From assembly GCA_903861205.1 (NCBI GenBank), contig CAIOTC010000020.1, positions 1 to 39,975 of the forward strand: a stretch of DNA of 39,975 nucleotides. The letters are read 5' to 3'. Of the stretch, positions 1 to 7,235 are shown one piece after another. The stretch is from an uncultured bacterium (GTDB lineage Bacteria; Patescibacteriota; Minisyncoccia; Phycocordibacterales; DATDWN01). Below the pieces are notes generated by a model. The model ran no database searches and was not told where the DNA came from. It worked only from the letters and a program-made list of their open reading frames with translations. The position numbers and the translations under genes are program-made. Within the stretch, counting starts at the first letter, position 1, and every line of letters begins with the position of its first letter.

Positions 1-61
1 GCTTCACTTGTCTGTGTGCGATGGGCAGAACCCACCTCAACCTCTCTTCTCCTATTGTCTT

Positions 62-113
62 CGCCATATGTGTTGTCATTAGGCCATTCTAGGCCAAAAC
101 CCGCCATATGTGT
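62..113. repeat. Two direct copies of CGCCATATGTGT, 40 bp apart
   Basis: CGCCATATGTGT occurs at 62-73 and again at 102-113, the second running into the palindrome TGTGTACACA. Both lie just upstream of the promoter at 134-162. The spacing of about four helical turns would suit a dimeric regulator, but that is inference. The rest of 1-130 shows no gene. Confidence 0.45.
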
Positions 114-133
114 GTACACATTACCGAAAGTGC

Positions 134-162
134 TTGACAAAAAGTTTGGGGTATGCTAGGCT
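134..162 (+). promoter_or_regulatory. Sigma70-type promoter of the long ncRNA
   Basis: TTGACA at 134-139 is a perfect -35. A 17-bp spacer leads to TAGGCT at 157-162, preceded by TGC, an extended -10 (TGn) arrangement. The promoter at 38478 has nearly the same layout (GCTTGACAAAA...TATGCTAAGCT), also in front of a structured noncoding transcript. Predicted transcription start is about 168-170. Confidence 0.7.
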
Positions 163-167
163 TATTC

Positions 168-819
168 CAGAACGATGGCCTGGGGTAATGCAACCCAATC
201 CAGGATTTCCATGAAGGAAAACATCGCGAACTTTCCGTTTACTTGATATGACGCGGAGAGACTTAGGGGGCCAGTGGGCGACTCTGAAAAATAATCGCAT
301 AGGTGCCAGACCGAAATTTGGCTAGGAGAATAGTAAAAGTAAATGGGAAATGTCTCGCCCTTTATCCCTTTCCAACACCCGTTACTACGGGTCGCGCTTG
401 GGAAGGACTATTGCATCCGAAAAAGGTAGAGGCCGGTAATGCCTGGCGACCGAAATCGTTCGGTGATCCCTTGGGGGACGAGATGAGAATCGTCGCCATG
501 CGGGTTCCCGCTAAACTGCCAGGCACTCGGCGATCCATTGAGGACGCCGCTTCAGAGCCGGCTCGCTTCGTTCACTCGACGCGGCGCGCTATAAGGCCAC
601 CCGGTTATCCGGCCAGGCTACATGCGGCCCCGTTTCGCGGGCCGGCTCTGCAACCACGCCGGGGGCGGGAAGAGTGCTCATTGAGCTCCCCCGCCTCCCG
701 GCACGTTCGTTCAAATATGATATAGTACGACAGCTCGGGTGTGTCCCGGGCAGCGAGTCCAGCGCCACTGGACAAAACAAACACGAGCGGTTCCACACGG
801 GACCGCTCTTTCTTTTTGC
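168..819 (+). ncRNA. Long structured noncoding RNA, family not recognised (~650 nt)
   Basis: A strong promoter at 134 and a clean intrinsic terminator at 785-819 bound this transcript. Its GC content is clearly higher than that of the neighbouring intergenic DNA. No reading frame has a ribosome site or protein-like composition; the 140-aa ORF at 303-725 looks random. Strong secondary structure is visible: AGAGCCGGC near 555 pairs with GCCGGCTCT near 640, enclosing GGCCC..GGGCC, and CCGGGGGCGGG near 659 pairs with CCCGCCTCCCGG near 690. I looked for tmRNA (TTCGAC start, T-arm end, tag ORF), RNase P (GAGGAAAGTCC, ACAGAA) and SRP RNA (GGAAGGAAGCAGC) signatures and found none. It could be a divergent member of one of these or a new large RNA class. 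Confidence 0.5.
785..819 (+). terminator. Intrinsic terminator of the long ncRNA
   Basis: GAGCGGTTCC-acac-GGGACCGCTC is a 10-bp stem with one G-U pair, followed by TTTCTTTTT. Confidence 0.85.
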
Positions 820-845
820 AAAAAATTTTTTAATGCTCAAAATAA

Positions 846-896
846 AATTTTTCCACACCCGGTGATAACGTTGCTGCGCCGTTGACACCAGGTGAG
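846..896. repeat. Palindromic repeat, intergenic copy of the element found inside priA
   Basis: TTTTTCCACACCCGGTGATA and the following ~30 bases match the sense strand of priA at 31159-31208 at 48 of 51 positions. The unit is imperfectly palindromic: CACACCcGGTG on the left, CACCaGGTGTG on the right. Here it is noncoding and flanked by A/T runs that extend the inverted repeat. Confidence 0.75.
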
Positions 897-920
897 AAAA
901 AATTTTTCAAATTGGCACTT

Positions 921-1049
921 AACAAATTTTGTTTGGCTCGTGTTTTTTGAAAGAGTTTCGGACGACGGCGGTCGGAGAACGAGACGAAAAATCAGCAGAT
1001 TTTTACGGCGTCTCTTTCAAAAAATATGAGACAATAAGAAATTTGTGTT
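921..1049. repeat. Fold-back element, family copy A
   Basis: A 129-bp imperfect palindrome. Ends are AACAAATTTTG...GGCTCG and GAGACAATAAGAAATTTG. Arms TTTTTTGAAAGAG and CTCTTTCAAAAAA pair. The centre carries GACGACGGCGGTCGGAG and the hairpin AAAATC-AGCA-GATTTT. Copy F (33706) is nearly the same sequence inverted; C, D, B and E share the ends. It fills the gap between the ncRNA and the exonuclease gene end. Confidence 0.8.
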
Positions 1050-1050
1050 G

Positions 1051-1632
1051 CTAAAACAAACTTTGAGTTTTTATTTCTTGGACCGGTTCCCAGTGTTTGG
1101 TGTCCAGTTTTATTTCTTTCATAAACGGTCCCTCTTTGAAAATAAGCTTATTATTTTTCTTGGCATACTCATACACATCTTTTGTGATTCGGACATCATC
1201 AATGCAATATTTTCGTATCTTTTCTATCTCGCCCTGGCGCCACCATGTCACCGCATCCAATCCGTTTCCGCTTTTGTGCGCACCAAACGTGCCCTCGGCG
1301 ATTTGGTCGAGCTTCATGCGCCGGCCGTAGGCGTTTTTAATTTCTTTCAAAATGTCCAGCGAACGAGTTTTGGACAAGTCTCCGCGTCCGGTTTTTTTGT
1401 AATATTTATTGAGCAAAGGAATGTCAAAATGTTCGCCGTTAAAAGTGATGAAAGTGTCGGCTTTTTCGAGCAGTTCCCAAAGCCGCGCGAAATCCTCCTG
1501 CAAAAAACTGTCGTAGGCGTTTGTTTCGTAGTCGTAAGTGCAGACTATGGAGATGTCCAAATCAACCGGATCGCTCGAGCCGACATCAGTGAAAATATTT
1601 CTAGTTTCAATATCAAAGACTACCTTCTTCAT
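1051..1632 (-). CDS. DEDD-type 3'-5' exonuclease (RNase H-like fold, PolB/YprB-like)
   Basis: This 193-aa protein fits the family of single-domain 3'-5' exonucleases related to the proofreading domain of family B polymerases. Visible motifs are the ExoI site VFDIETRN near residues 5-12, ExoII TFITFNGEHFDIPLL near 61-75, and ExoIII YCIDDVRIT near 142-150, the spacing expected for a DEDD nuclease. The family cleaves DNA or RNA 3' ends using two metal ions; the actual substrate is not deducible. The ATG overlaps the hisS stop by 4 nt (ATGA), so it is probably translationally coupled to hisS. Linkage to hisS suggests a housekeeping RNA or DNA role, but that is inference. Confidence 0.8.
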   Translation of the reverse strand: MKKVVFDIETRNIFTDVGSSDPVDLDISIVCTYDYETNAYDSFLQEDFARLWELLEKADTFITFNGEHFDIPLLNKYYKKTGRGDLSKTRSLDILKEIKNAYGRRMKLDQIAEGTFGAHKSGNGLDAVTWWRQGEIEKIRKYCIDDVRITKDVYEYAKKNNKLIFKEGPFMKEIKLDTKHWEPVQEIKTQSLF

Positions 1633-2915
1633 TCAGATTTTTTGATTATTTCGGCAATTCCGGTGGCCGGTATTTTGTGTTCCGTGCCGGTTTTCATTTC
1701 TTTGAGTGTGAATGTTCCGCCAGCCACTTCGTTTTCACCAATAACCAAAACGTACGGAATTTTTTGTTTGTCGGCCGTTTTGACTTGATCGCCGATTTTT
1801 TTGTCGGAGAAATTGGTGGCGACTTTGACACCATTGGCGCGTAAAGTGGCGGCCAAGACTTCGGCATTTTCAGCAAATTTCGGTTCCATCGTGCAGATGA
1901 AAAGTTCGGCTGATGGCATGTATTCCGGCAGAAGTTTGTGTGTTTCCAAAAAGTCGCGAGCGGTAACATCTCCGGCGCCGAAACCGACAGTCGGGATTTT
2001 ACGCGCGCCAAAAATATTGAGCAAGTCGTCGTAGCGTCCACCGCCAAAAACGGAACGGTTGTTGTCCGGATGAGTGTCAAAAACTTCGAAGACAACACCG
2101 GTATAGTAGTCGAATCCGCGCATCAGTGTTGGATCAAAAACGATATTTTTAACGCCATTTTTCTCCAACTTTTCAATCAATTTAATCAGCCCCTCGGCGT
2201 TTTTGTTATCTTTACCAACGGTGTCCATGAACCTTTCGGCGCTGCCGATAACTCTGATGATTTCAGTGGTTTTGTCCGGAGTAATTTCGGAGAGGCTGGC
2301 TTCGAAAACGTCTGCTGGAATTTTGTTTTTCTTATCGATTATTTTGGCCACTTTTTGCGACTGTTCCGGTGTCAGAGAAAAATATTTGTACATGTCGTCG
2401 AGCAATTTTCGGCTGTTTAGTCTAATGACAAAGTCCTCGTCCTTTGCGCCGAATTTTTTCATGATTTGATAGGCGATGGTAATCACTTCCGCGTCGGCCT
2501 CATCGCTTTCCACACCGAACAAATCGACGTTGAGCTGCCAGTGCTCGCGCAGTCGTCCGCGTTGTGGTTTTTCGTATCGGAAAAGATTTGGAATGGAGTA
2601 CCATCGCAAAGGAAAAGACAAGTCATGCTGCCGAGCGGCCACCATGCGTGCAACGGTCGGTGTCATTTCCGGACGTAAAGTCACTTCGCGATCGCCACGA
2701 TCTTTGAAGGTGTATGTCTGCTCGTTTACAATTTCTTCGCCGGATTTGGCGCGATACAACTCGGCCGATTCCAAAATTGACGCGCCGTATTCGTTGTAAC
2801 CGAAACTTTCCGCCACTGATTTCCAGACGCCAAAAATATAGTTTTGGACGAACATGTCCTCGGGATAAAAATCGCGAACACCTTTATAAGAATCGGTCGA
2901 TATTTTAGTGGTCAT
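1629..2915 (-). CDS. hisS: Histidyl-tRNA synthetase
   Basis: Class II synthetase charging tRNA-His in the cytoplasm. At 428 aa it matches the usual bacterial length. Seen in order: motif 2 region LFRYEKPQRGRLREHWQ near residues 110-126, the histidine-binding signature RGFDYYTGVVFEV near 265-277, motif 3 region GGGRYDDLLNIFG near 290-302, and a C-terminal anticodon-binding domain (LFICTMEPK...). Start: ATG at 2915, preceded by TACAAT exactly 6 nt upstream, with no Shine-Dalgarno, so the mRNA is probably leaderless. It is first gene of a two-gene unit with the exonuclease. The stop is UGA, which argues against UGA recoding in this organism. Confidence 0.97.
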   Translation of the reverse strand: MTTKISTDSYKGVRDFYPEDMFVQNYIFGVWKSVAESFGYNEYGASILESAELYRAKSGEEIVNEQTYTFKDRGDREVTLRPEMTPTVARMVAARQHDLSFPLRWYSIPNLFRYEKPQRGRLREHWQLNVDLFGVESDEADAEVITIAYQIMKKFGAKDEDFVIRLNSRKLLDDMYKYFSLTPEQSQKVAKIIDKKNKIPADVFEASLSEITPDKTTEIIRVIGSAERFMDTVGKDNKNAEGLIKLIEKLEKNGVKNIVFDPTLMRGFDYYTGVVFEVFDTHPDNNRSVFGGGRYDDLLNIFGARKIPTVGFGAGDVTARDFLETHKLLPEYMPSAELFICTMEPKFAENAEVLAATLRANGVKVATNFSDKKIGDQVKTADKQKIPYVLVIGENEVAGGTFTLKEMKTGTEHKIPATGIAEIIKKSE

Positions 2916-2921
2916 AACGGT

Positions 2922-2927
2922 ATTGTA
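2922..2927 (-). promoter_or_regulatory. -10 box of hisS (leaderless)
   Basis: Reverse strand reads TACAAT-accgtt-ATG. A start site about 6-7 nt past the -10 would fall on the ATG itself. Confidence 0.65.
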
Positions 2928-2959
2928 CCAAATATTCGTTTTTTATGGTAGGGTATAGG

Positions 2960-3080
2960 AATAATTTTCAAGTAGCAATTTCCAATTTTCAATAAATGGC
3001 CCAATTTATCAATTTGAACAATTGATTCATTGAATAATTCATTGGAAATTGAAAATTGTAAATTGATCAATTTATTCAAT
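2960..3080. repeat. AT-rich inverted repeat (AATTTCCAATTTTCAATAAAT type)
   Basis: TTTTCAAGTAGCAATTTCCA...AATAAATGGCCCAATTTATCAATTT is mirrored by AATTCATTGGAAATTGAAAATTGTAAATTG. The same element, in almost the same form, is at 35842-35961; a half-copy lies at 32633-32672. It separates divergent hisS and truB. Confidence 0.75.
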
Positions 3081-3081
3081 T

Positions 3082-3843
3082 ATGATTGAAAACCTTACCA
3101 ACGATATTCATATTTTGTACAAAAAGCTCGGCGAGACGCCTTTCGAGTGTGTTTGGCGATATAAGAGAGAAAACCCGCTTTTTACCAACATTCCAATGAC
3201 TTACGCTGGGCGGCTCGATCCGATGGCCGAAGGGTTGCTTTTGGTCCTTTCCGGCGAAGCGCTTCGGGACAAAGAAAAATATTTGGGTTTGCCGAAATGT
3301 TACGAATTTGAAATTTTGTGGGAATTTGAAACAGACACACTGGACGTTCTGGGCATGGCTTCTCTCGATGATATTTCCATTTTTCCGACAGTGGAAGATG
3401 TGGAAGAAAATATAAAAAAATCTACCGGAAAATTCGAGCAGTTTTATCCGGCCTATTCGTCGCAGCCAGTTTCCGGTAAACCACTTATTCAGTGGTCGCG
3501 CGAAGGCAGAATAAGCGAAGTGGAAATTCCGTCGCACATCGTTGAAATTTTCGGCGCCGAATACATTTCGCGCAGATTTGAAAACGGAAAAGATTTGCTC
3601 GACACGGTCAAATCCAGAATTTCTTTGGTCACCGGCGATTTCCGCCAGGAAAAAATTCTGGCGCAGTGGAAAAAAATTCTGGAACCGAACGCGGACAAGC
3701 AGTTTGCCATCGACACTGTCAAAGTAAATGTTTCCGGCGGTTTTTACGTTCGCCAATTTGTCGCTGACTTGGCAAAATCTTTGAATACAAAAGCTCTGAC
3801 CTACCACATTTTGCGGACAGAAGTAGGGGAATTCACCCTGTGA
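3082..3843 (+). CDS. truB: tRNA pseudouridine(55) synthase
   Basis: Converts U55 of the T-loop of tRNAs to pseudouridine. At 253 aa it lacks most of the C-terminal PUA extension of larger TruB proteins. The catalytic Asp lies in MTYAGRLDPMAEGLLLV near residues 39-55, matching the GxxRLDPxAxGxL family signature. The C-terminal motif GGFYVRQFVADLAKSL near 215-230 matches the family's SGxYIRxLxxDLG. The start codon directly abuts the AT-rich repeat, and no Shine-Dalgarno is seen. The stop codon is buried in a perfect 12-bp stem (3836-3890). Confidence 0.93.
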   Translation: MIENLTNDIHILYKKLGETPFECVWRYKRENPLFTNIPMTYAGRLDPMAEGLLLVLSGEALRDKEKYLGLPKCYEFEILWEFETDTLDVLGMASLDDISIFPTVEDVEENIKKSTGKFEQFYPAYSSQPVSGKPLIQWSREGRISEVEIPSHIVEIFGAEYISRRFENGKDLLDTVKSRISLVTGDFRQEKILAQWKKILEPNADKQFAIDTVKVNVSGGFYVRQFVADLAKSLNTKALTYHILRTEVGEFTL

Positions 3844-3890
3844 TATACGTTCGCTTCGCAAACGTTAGGCCTTCGGCCTATATCACAGGG
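3836..3890 (+). repeat. Three-way-junction palindrome overlapping the truB stop
   Basis: CCCTGTGATATA at 3836 and TATATCACAGGG ending at 3890 are perfect complements (12 bp). Inside are two further hairpins, CGTT-cgcttcgca-AACG and AGGCC-TTC-GGCCT. The left arm includes the last truB codons and the TGA. The -35 of the next promoter starts at the very next base. It may act as a terminator or RNA-processing signal for truB, though no T-run follows. Confidence 0.7.
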
Positions 3891-3918
3891 TTGACTTATT
3901 ATTTGATAATGTTAGAAT
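3891..3918 (+). promoter_or_regulatory. Promoter of the structured RNA downstream of truB
   Basis: TTGACT (3891-3896), 16-bp spacer, and TGT-TAGAAT (-10 at 3913-3918) with an extended TGn motif. Expected start is about 3925. Confidence 0.65.
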
Positions 3919-3924
3919 GGCCGT

Positions 3925-4171
3925 CAGAAGTTAATTCACCGAAGGAGTTTTTAGTGGACCAAAACGCAGTGTTGTTTTGTGCCAGGCGGCGTAGGATCAT
4001 TTTTGCCTTTTTTCTGAGAACGGAGGGCAAAAACCGACGGCGTGCCAGGATACAAAGGAGTTTCAGCGGGGAAACTCGTCGCAGATCGCCCCGTAGGTCA
4101 CGTCATAGTTAGTTAGTCCTTCTGGTGGGAGTTGTTTGCCGGTTACCCTTGCTTGGGTGGCCGGTTTTTTT
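3925..4171 (+). ncRNA. Structured small RNA (~245 nt), family unknown; may encode a short Arg-rich peptide
   Basis: Promoter and terminator delimit a 245-nt transcript. CACCGAAGGA near 3940 pairs with TCCTTCTGGTG near 4118 (one bulge), closing the whole molecule. TTTTTGCC near 4000 pairs with GGCAAAAA near 4026, and GAGTTTC..GAAACTC forms another hairpin. A possible 53-codon ORF starts at GTG 3954 with AAGGAG six bases before it and ends at TAG 4110; its product is very Arg-rich (CARRRRI..., RRRSPRRSRHS), which looks more like an accident of a GC-rich RNA than a protein. The SD of that ORF lies in the closing helix, so translation, if any, would be controlled by folding. No 6S or SRP signature was recognised. 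Confidence 0.5.
4138..4171 (+). terminator. Intrinsic terminator
   Basis: GCCGGTTACCC-ttgctt-GGGTGGCCGG followed by TTTTTTT. Confidence 0.85.
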
Positions 4172-4243
4172 ATGCAAACCCCTTATCCACCGTTTTCTTG
4201 CGTTTATTTTCATGTAGTGATTAAATATGGGAGGAGGTGTCCA

Positions 4244-4576
4244 GTGAGAGAAAGAAAGCACACTTTGGTCACGATCTTGAGGAACTGTCGTTTGCGATCG
4301 AAGATTTCTCAAAGAGAGTTGGCTCGAACCGCCAACATTCCTGACCACTATGTCCGCGCCCTTGAGGGTCGCGAAGAGTTGCCCAAAAGGGATGTGCTTT
4401 TCAGAATTGCTTTCACGTTGTTTTTGCACAAAAAAGAAAAGAAAGAAGTATTTGCAATAATTCACGAAATTTGTGAAGTTCGACGAGAGAGACGACATCG
4501 GATTAATAAACTGCGCAGGAAGTTGAACAATTCTGACGCGGTGCGATTGCGAAGGATTTCGTCGAGACGATTTTAA
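4244..4576 (+). CDS. Small XRE-like helix-turn-helix protein
   Basis: A 110-aa protein. LVTILRNCRLRSKISQRELARTANIPDHYVRALEGREELPKRDVLFRIAFTL near residues 8-59 has the five-helix pattern of XRE/Cro-type DNA-binding domains, with the recognition region around SQRELARTANIPDHYVRALE. The C-terminal 40 residues are very basic (VRRERRHRINKLRRKLN) and may bind nucleic acid nonspecifically. I chose GTG 4244 over the longer ORF because GGAGGAGG sits 5-12 bases upstream; the upstream part of the track ORF overlaps the previous terminator. It is a monocistronic gene ending in a bidirectional terminator. It could be a transcriptional regulator; its target is not evident. Confidence 0.75.
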   Translation: MRERKHTLVTILRNCRLRSKISQRELARTANIPDHYVRALEGREELPKRDVLFRIAFTLFLHKKEKKEVFAIIHEICEVRRERRHRINKLRRKLNNSDAVRLRRISSRRF

Positions 4577-4588
4577 TTTGAGCTCGTA

Positions 4589-4630
4589 CAAAAAACTCCC
4601 AGCCTGCTACGGTTGGGAGTTATTTTATTT
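4589..4630. terminator. Bidirectional terminator between the HTH gene and typA
   Basis: AACTCCCA-gcctgctacgg-TTGGGAGTT, followed by TATTTTATTT on + and by TTTTTTG on -. It ends both convergent genes. Confidence 0.85.
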
Positions 4631-6421
4631 CTTTGTCAACTTTTTTCGGAGACGCACGGATTTTGGAGTGATTTCGATGAATTCGTCGTCGTTCATTATT
4701 TCCATCGCTTTTTCGATGTCCAAGGAAAGGGTGGCTGCCAGATAAACGGCGTCGTCGGAGCCACTGGCTCGCATGTTGGTGAGCTGTTTGCCTTTGGTTG
4801 GATTGACGGACAGGTCGTCGCCTTTGGAAGCGTTGCCGATGACCATGCCTTCGTAAACTTCATCGCCTGGCGCGACATAAAGCGTACCGCGCTGTTGCAA
4901 GTTGTCGAGCGCGAAGGCCAAAACCTTTCCTTTCATCATCGAAACCATCGAGCCGAGATGAGTTTTTTTGATGTCGCCGACATGCGGGCGAAATTCGATG
5001 AAGCGGCTGGACATGATGCCTTTGCCTTTTGTATCGACGATGAATTGTCCGCGATAACCGAGCAGTCCGCGAGTTGGCATTTCCAGAATAATTCTTTGCG
5101 TGCCGATTTCTTGTTTGATGTTTGTCAAAATTCCTTTGCGCGAAGTCAACGTGGAAATAACGGTGCTGGCCGATTCGTCGGGCACGTCGATAACCACTTC
5201 CTCGAAAGGTTCAGTTTGGACACCGTCAATTTCTTTGATGATAACGTGCGGTTGAGAAACTTGGAGTTCGTAACCTTCGCGACGCATGTTTTCGAGCAGG
5301 ATGGCTATGTGCAATTCGCCTCGGCCGAAAACGGTAAAACCGTCCAGACTCGACGCTACGTTGAAATCCACTTTCAGTCCGACGTTGACTTCCAGCTCTC
5401 GCTCGAGTCGCTCGCGGATTTGTCGGCCGGTGACGAATTTTCCCTCACGTCCGGCGAAAGGCGAGTCGTTAACCAGGAAGTTCAGTGAAATTGTTGGCTC
5501 GTCGATGTTGATCGATGGCAGGGCAACGGCGTTTTCATCTTTGCAAATCGTGTCGCCGATATAAATAGTCGGAAGCCCAGCCACCATGACGATGTCGCCG
5601 GCCACCGCTTGCTCAACTTCGACGCGTTTGATTCCTTCGAATGTAAAAAGTTTGGTAATTTTTCCGGACACGGTGTCCTTGTTGTGCTGTTTGAAAAAAA
5701 TATTTTCGCCGGTTTTGATGGTGCCTTCGTAGACGCGGCAAATAGCCATGCGACCGAGGAAGTTGTCGTAAGCTAGGTTGAATGCCTGAAGTCGAGCGGG
5801 TAAATCGAGATTGCTTTCGGCGGGAGGAACTTCGCGCAAAATGGTGTCGAGCAGCGGAGTCAAATCTTTTGATTCGTCGGCCAGGTTCATTTTGGCGATC
5901 CCTTCGCGGCCGATTGCGTAAACAGTGGTGAAGTCGAGTTGCTCGTCGTTTGCGCCGAGTTCCATGAAAAGTTCGAGAACCATTTCGTGCGTTTCCGCCG
6001 GTCGGGCCGCTGATTTGTCGATTTTGTTGATGACAACAATTGGTTTGAGGCCGAGCTCGAGAGATTTTTTGAGCACGAAGCGGGTTTGTGGCATCGGACC
6101 TTCCTGGGCGTCGACGACGAGGAGAACGGTGTCGATACTGCGCAAAACACGCTCAACCTCGCTTCCGAAATCGGCGTGGCCGGGAGTGTCAACGATGTTG
6201 ATTTTTGTGGTTGGCTTGTCCTGCGTAGCATTTTGCGGAGCAGGATAATAGACAGAAGTATTTTTGGCATAGATGGTAATACCGCGCTCCAGCTCCAGTG
6301 CGTTCGAATCCATGGTCACGTTGGCGTCGGTCACCATGCCGGTCTGGCGCATCAAAGCGTCGGTCAGTTTGGTCTTACCGTGGTCGACGTGGGCTATGAT
6401 TGCTATGTTGCGAATTTCCAT
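4625..6421 (-). CDS. typA: Ribosome-associated GTPase TypA/BipA
   Basis: Translational GTPase of the EF-G family that binds 70S ribosomes and is needed for ribosome assembly and stress adaptation. G1 reads [10 protein letters not shown] near residues 10-19, G3 [15 protein letters not shown] near 76-90, and G4 [11 protein letters not shown] near 130-140. The BipA-specific C-terminal region is recognisable from [20 protein letters not shown] near 430-450. About 598 aa from the ATG at 6421 ([11 protein letters not shown]), the usual length. The track ORF starts five codons earlier at a TTG, which I do not favour. Fold-back element B lies directly upstream. Confidence 0.96.
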   Translation of the reverse strand: MEIRNIAIIAHVDHGKTKLTDALMRQTGMVTDANVTMDSNALELERGITIYAKNTSVYYPAPQNATQDKPTTKINIVDTPGHADFGSEVERVLRSIDTVLLVVDAQEGPMPQTRFVLKKSLELGLKPIVVINKIDKSAARPAETHEMVLELFMELGANDEQLDFTTVYAIGREGIAKMNLADESKDLTPLLDTILREVPPAESNLDLPARLQAFNLAYDNFLGRMAICRVYEGTIKTGENIFFKQHNKDTVSGKITKLFTFEGIKRVEVEQAVAGDIVMVAGLPTIYIGDTICKDENAVALPSINIDEPTISLNFLVNDSPFAGREGKFVTGRQIRERLERELEVNVGLKVDFNVASSLDGFTVFGRGELHIAILLENMRREGYELQVSQPHVIIKEIDGVQTEPFEEVVIDVPDESASTVISTLTSRKGILTNIKQEIGTQRIILEMPTRGLLGYRGQFIVDTKGKGIMSSRFIEFRPHVGDIKKTHLGSMVSMMKGKVLAFALDNLQQRGTLYVAPGDEVYEGMVIGNASKGDDLSVNPTKGKQLTNMRASGSDDAVYLAATLSLDIEKAMEIMNDDEFIEITPKSVRLRKKLTKK

Positions 6422-6434
6422 ATATTTGTTTTGC

Positions 6435-6609
6435 AAAATCTCTTACGAGCTCGCATCATTTTCGAGACAAAACAATGCTTCCCGCCTTACAGGCGCAGTA
6501 CACCTTTTCGACTTTTTGATTACAAAAATTCTGAAAAGGTCTTGCAAAGCTGTAACACAGCTTCTCACCTGCGAAGTCTCAAAAATGATGCGACCTCGAC
6601 GAGATTTTT
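6435..6609. repeat. Fold-back element, family copy B
   Basis: Ends: AAAATCTCTTACGAGCTCGCATCATTTT and AAAATGATGCGACCTCGACGAGATTTTT. The interior (6483-6575) contains GCAGTACACCTTTTCG...TTTGATTACAAAA...CTGTAACACAGCTTCTCACC, which is shared with 31633-31717. So B combines the ends of one family with the core of another. It lies directly upstream of typA. Confidence 0.75.
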
Positions 6610-6694
6610 CAACCCCAACTCATTCAAAAACCGCCCGAGCGGTACATGAAGTTCCATTAAAGCATAAAAACACTCAAAAAGTCAAATCGTCGCT

Positions 6695-6824
6695 AAACAA
6701 ATTTTGTCGAGCCAAAGCAATTTTGGAGGCTCACGGACGGCGGCGGCCGGAGTGCGAGCGCCAAAATCAGCAGATTTTGGACGCGTACTCCAAAATTGCT
6801 TTGGCTCGTAAGAAATTTGTGTTG
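6695..6824. repeat. Fold-back element, family copy C
   Basis: Ends: AACAAATTTTGTCGAGCCAAAGCAATTTTGGAG and CTCCAAAATTGCTTTGGCTCGTAAGAAATTTGTG, a nearly perfect ~30-bp stem. The centre GGACGGCGGCGGCCGGAGTG and the hairpin CAAAATC-AGCA-GATTTTG match A and F. The rest of 6610-6860 contains only the promoter region of the next gene. Confidence 0.85.
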
Positions 6825-6843
6825 TGGATAGTGTTACTTTTGC

Positions 6844-6849
6844 TATACT
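6844..6849 (+). promoter_or_regulatory. -10 box for the small membrane protein gene
   Basis: TATACT with TTGTGG 16 bp upstream, partly inside the right end of element C. The ATG is 10 nt downstream, so the leader is absent or very short. Confidence 0.5.
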
Positions 6850-6859
6850 ATATATACAT

Positions 6860-7114
6860 ATGCCAATTCAATCTCCTCAACTTACATTACCGACGTTACC
6901 TTTTGGAAAGTTTGCTTTTTTGTTGAACGCACCAGTGATGCTTGTAATTTTTGCTCTGTTTTTTATTTGCCATACCATTGTCAGCATCGTCCTATTTTAT
7001 CACTGGTCGGCATACGGAATGAAGCACCGCGGAATTTTGGTCGTTGAAGTTTTATATACAGTTGTTTCTGTTGGACTTTTTGCTGTCGCCAGTTTGGCAC
7101 TTTATTATTTCTGA
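6860..7114 (+). CDS. Small two-helix membrane protein, function unknown
   Basis: 84 aa from ATG 6860. Two hydrophobic segments are visible, APVMLVIFALFFICHTIVSIVLFY (about 23-46) and VVEVLYTVVSVGLFAVASLALYYF (about 61-84), joined by a short polar loop HWSAYGMKHRG. There is no signal-peptide cleavage site, so it is probably an integral inner-membrane protein. The following gene, a membrane PH-domain protein on the same strand, may be functionally linked, but a repeat element separates them. I do not recognise the family. Confidence 0.7.
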   Translation: MPIQSPQLTLPTLPFGKFAFLLNAPVMLVIFALFFICHTIVSIVLFYHWSAYGMKHRGILVVEVLYTVVSVGLFAVASLALYYF

Positions 7115-7117
7115 AAA

Positions 7118-7222
7118 TCAAAATAATTTTAAATTTAGAATTTAAAATTTTCACTTAATTTTCAATGATTAAATTTAAAAATTTTAAATTAATTTTAAAT
7201 TATAAATTCTAAATTTTAAATT
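7118..7222. repeat. AT-rich palindromic repeat (TTTAAATTTAGAATTTAAAATT type)
   Basis: AATTTTAAATTTAGAATTTAAAATTTTC is mirrored by TAATTTTAAATTATAAATTCTAAATTTTAAATTG. It has almost no G or C and contains TTTTCAATGATTAAATTTAAA in the middle. It resembles the other AT-rich intergenic repeats in kind but not in exact sequence. Confidence 0.65.
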
Positions 7223-7235
7223 GTATTTTAATATC

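Noticed and set aside
303-725. 140-aa ORF on + within the first transcript
   Set aside because: No ribosome site and random composition; the region folds strongly and looks like RNA.
168-819. Identification of the long RNA as tmRNA, RNase P RNA or SRP RNA
   Set aside because: None of the universal core motifs (tRNA-like ends with TTCGAC, GAGGAAAGTCC, GGAAGGAAGCAGC) is present on either strand by eye.
589-888. 99-aa ORF on - over the terminator region
   Set aside because: Antisense to the ncRNA terminator, no recognisable protein features.
1629-2915. UGA recoding (Gracilibacteria/SR1 code)
   Set aside because: hisS, truB, gpmA and others end at UGA at the expected family length, so UGA is a stop.
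3840-4112. 90-aa ORF starting at the truB stop
   Set aside because: The N-terminal half reads through the palindrome and the promoter; only the GTG 3954 part could be translated, and that is doubtful.
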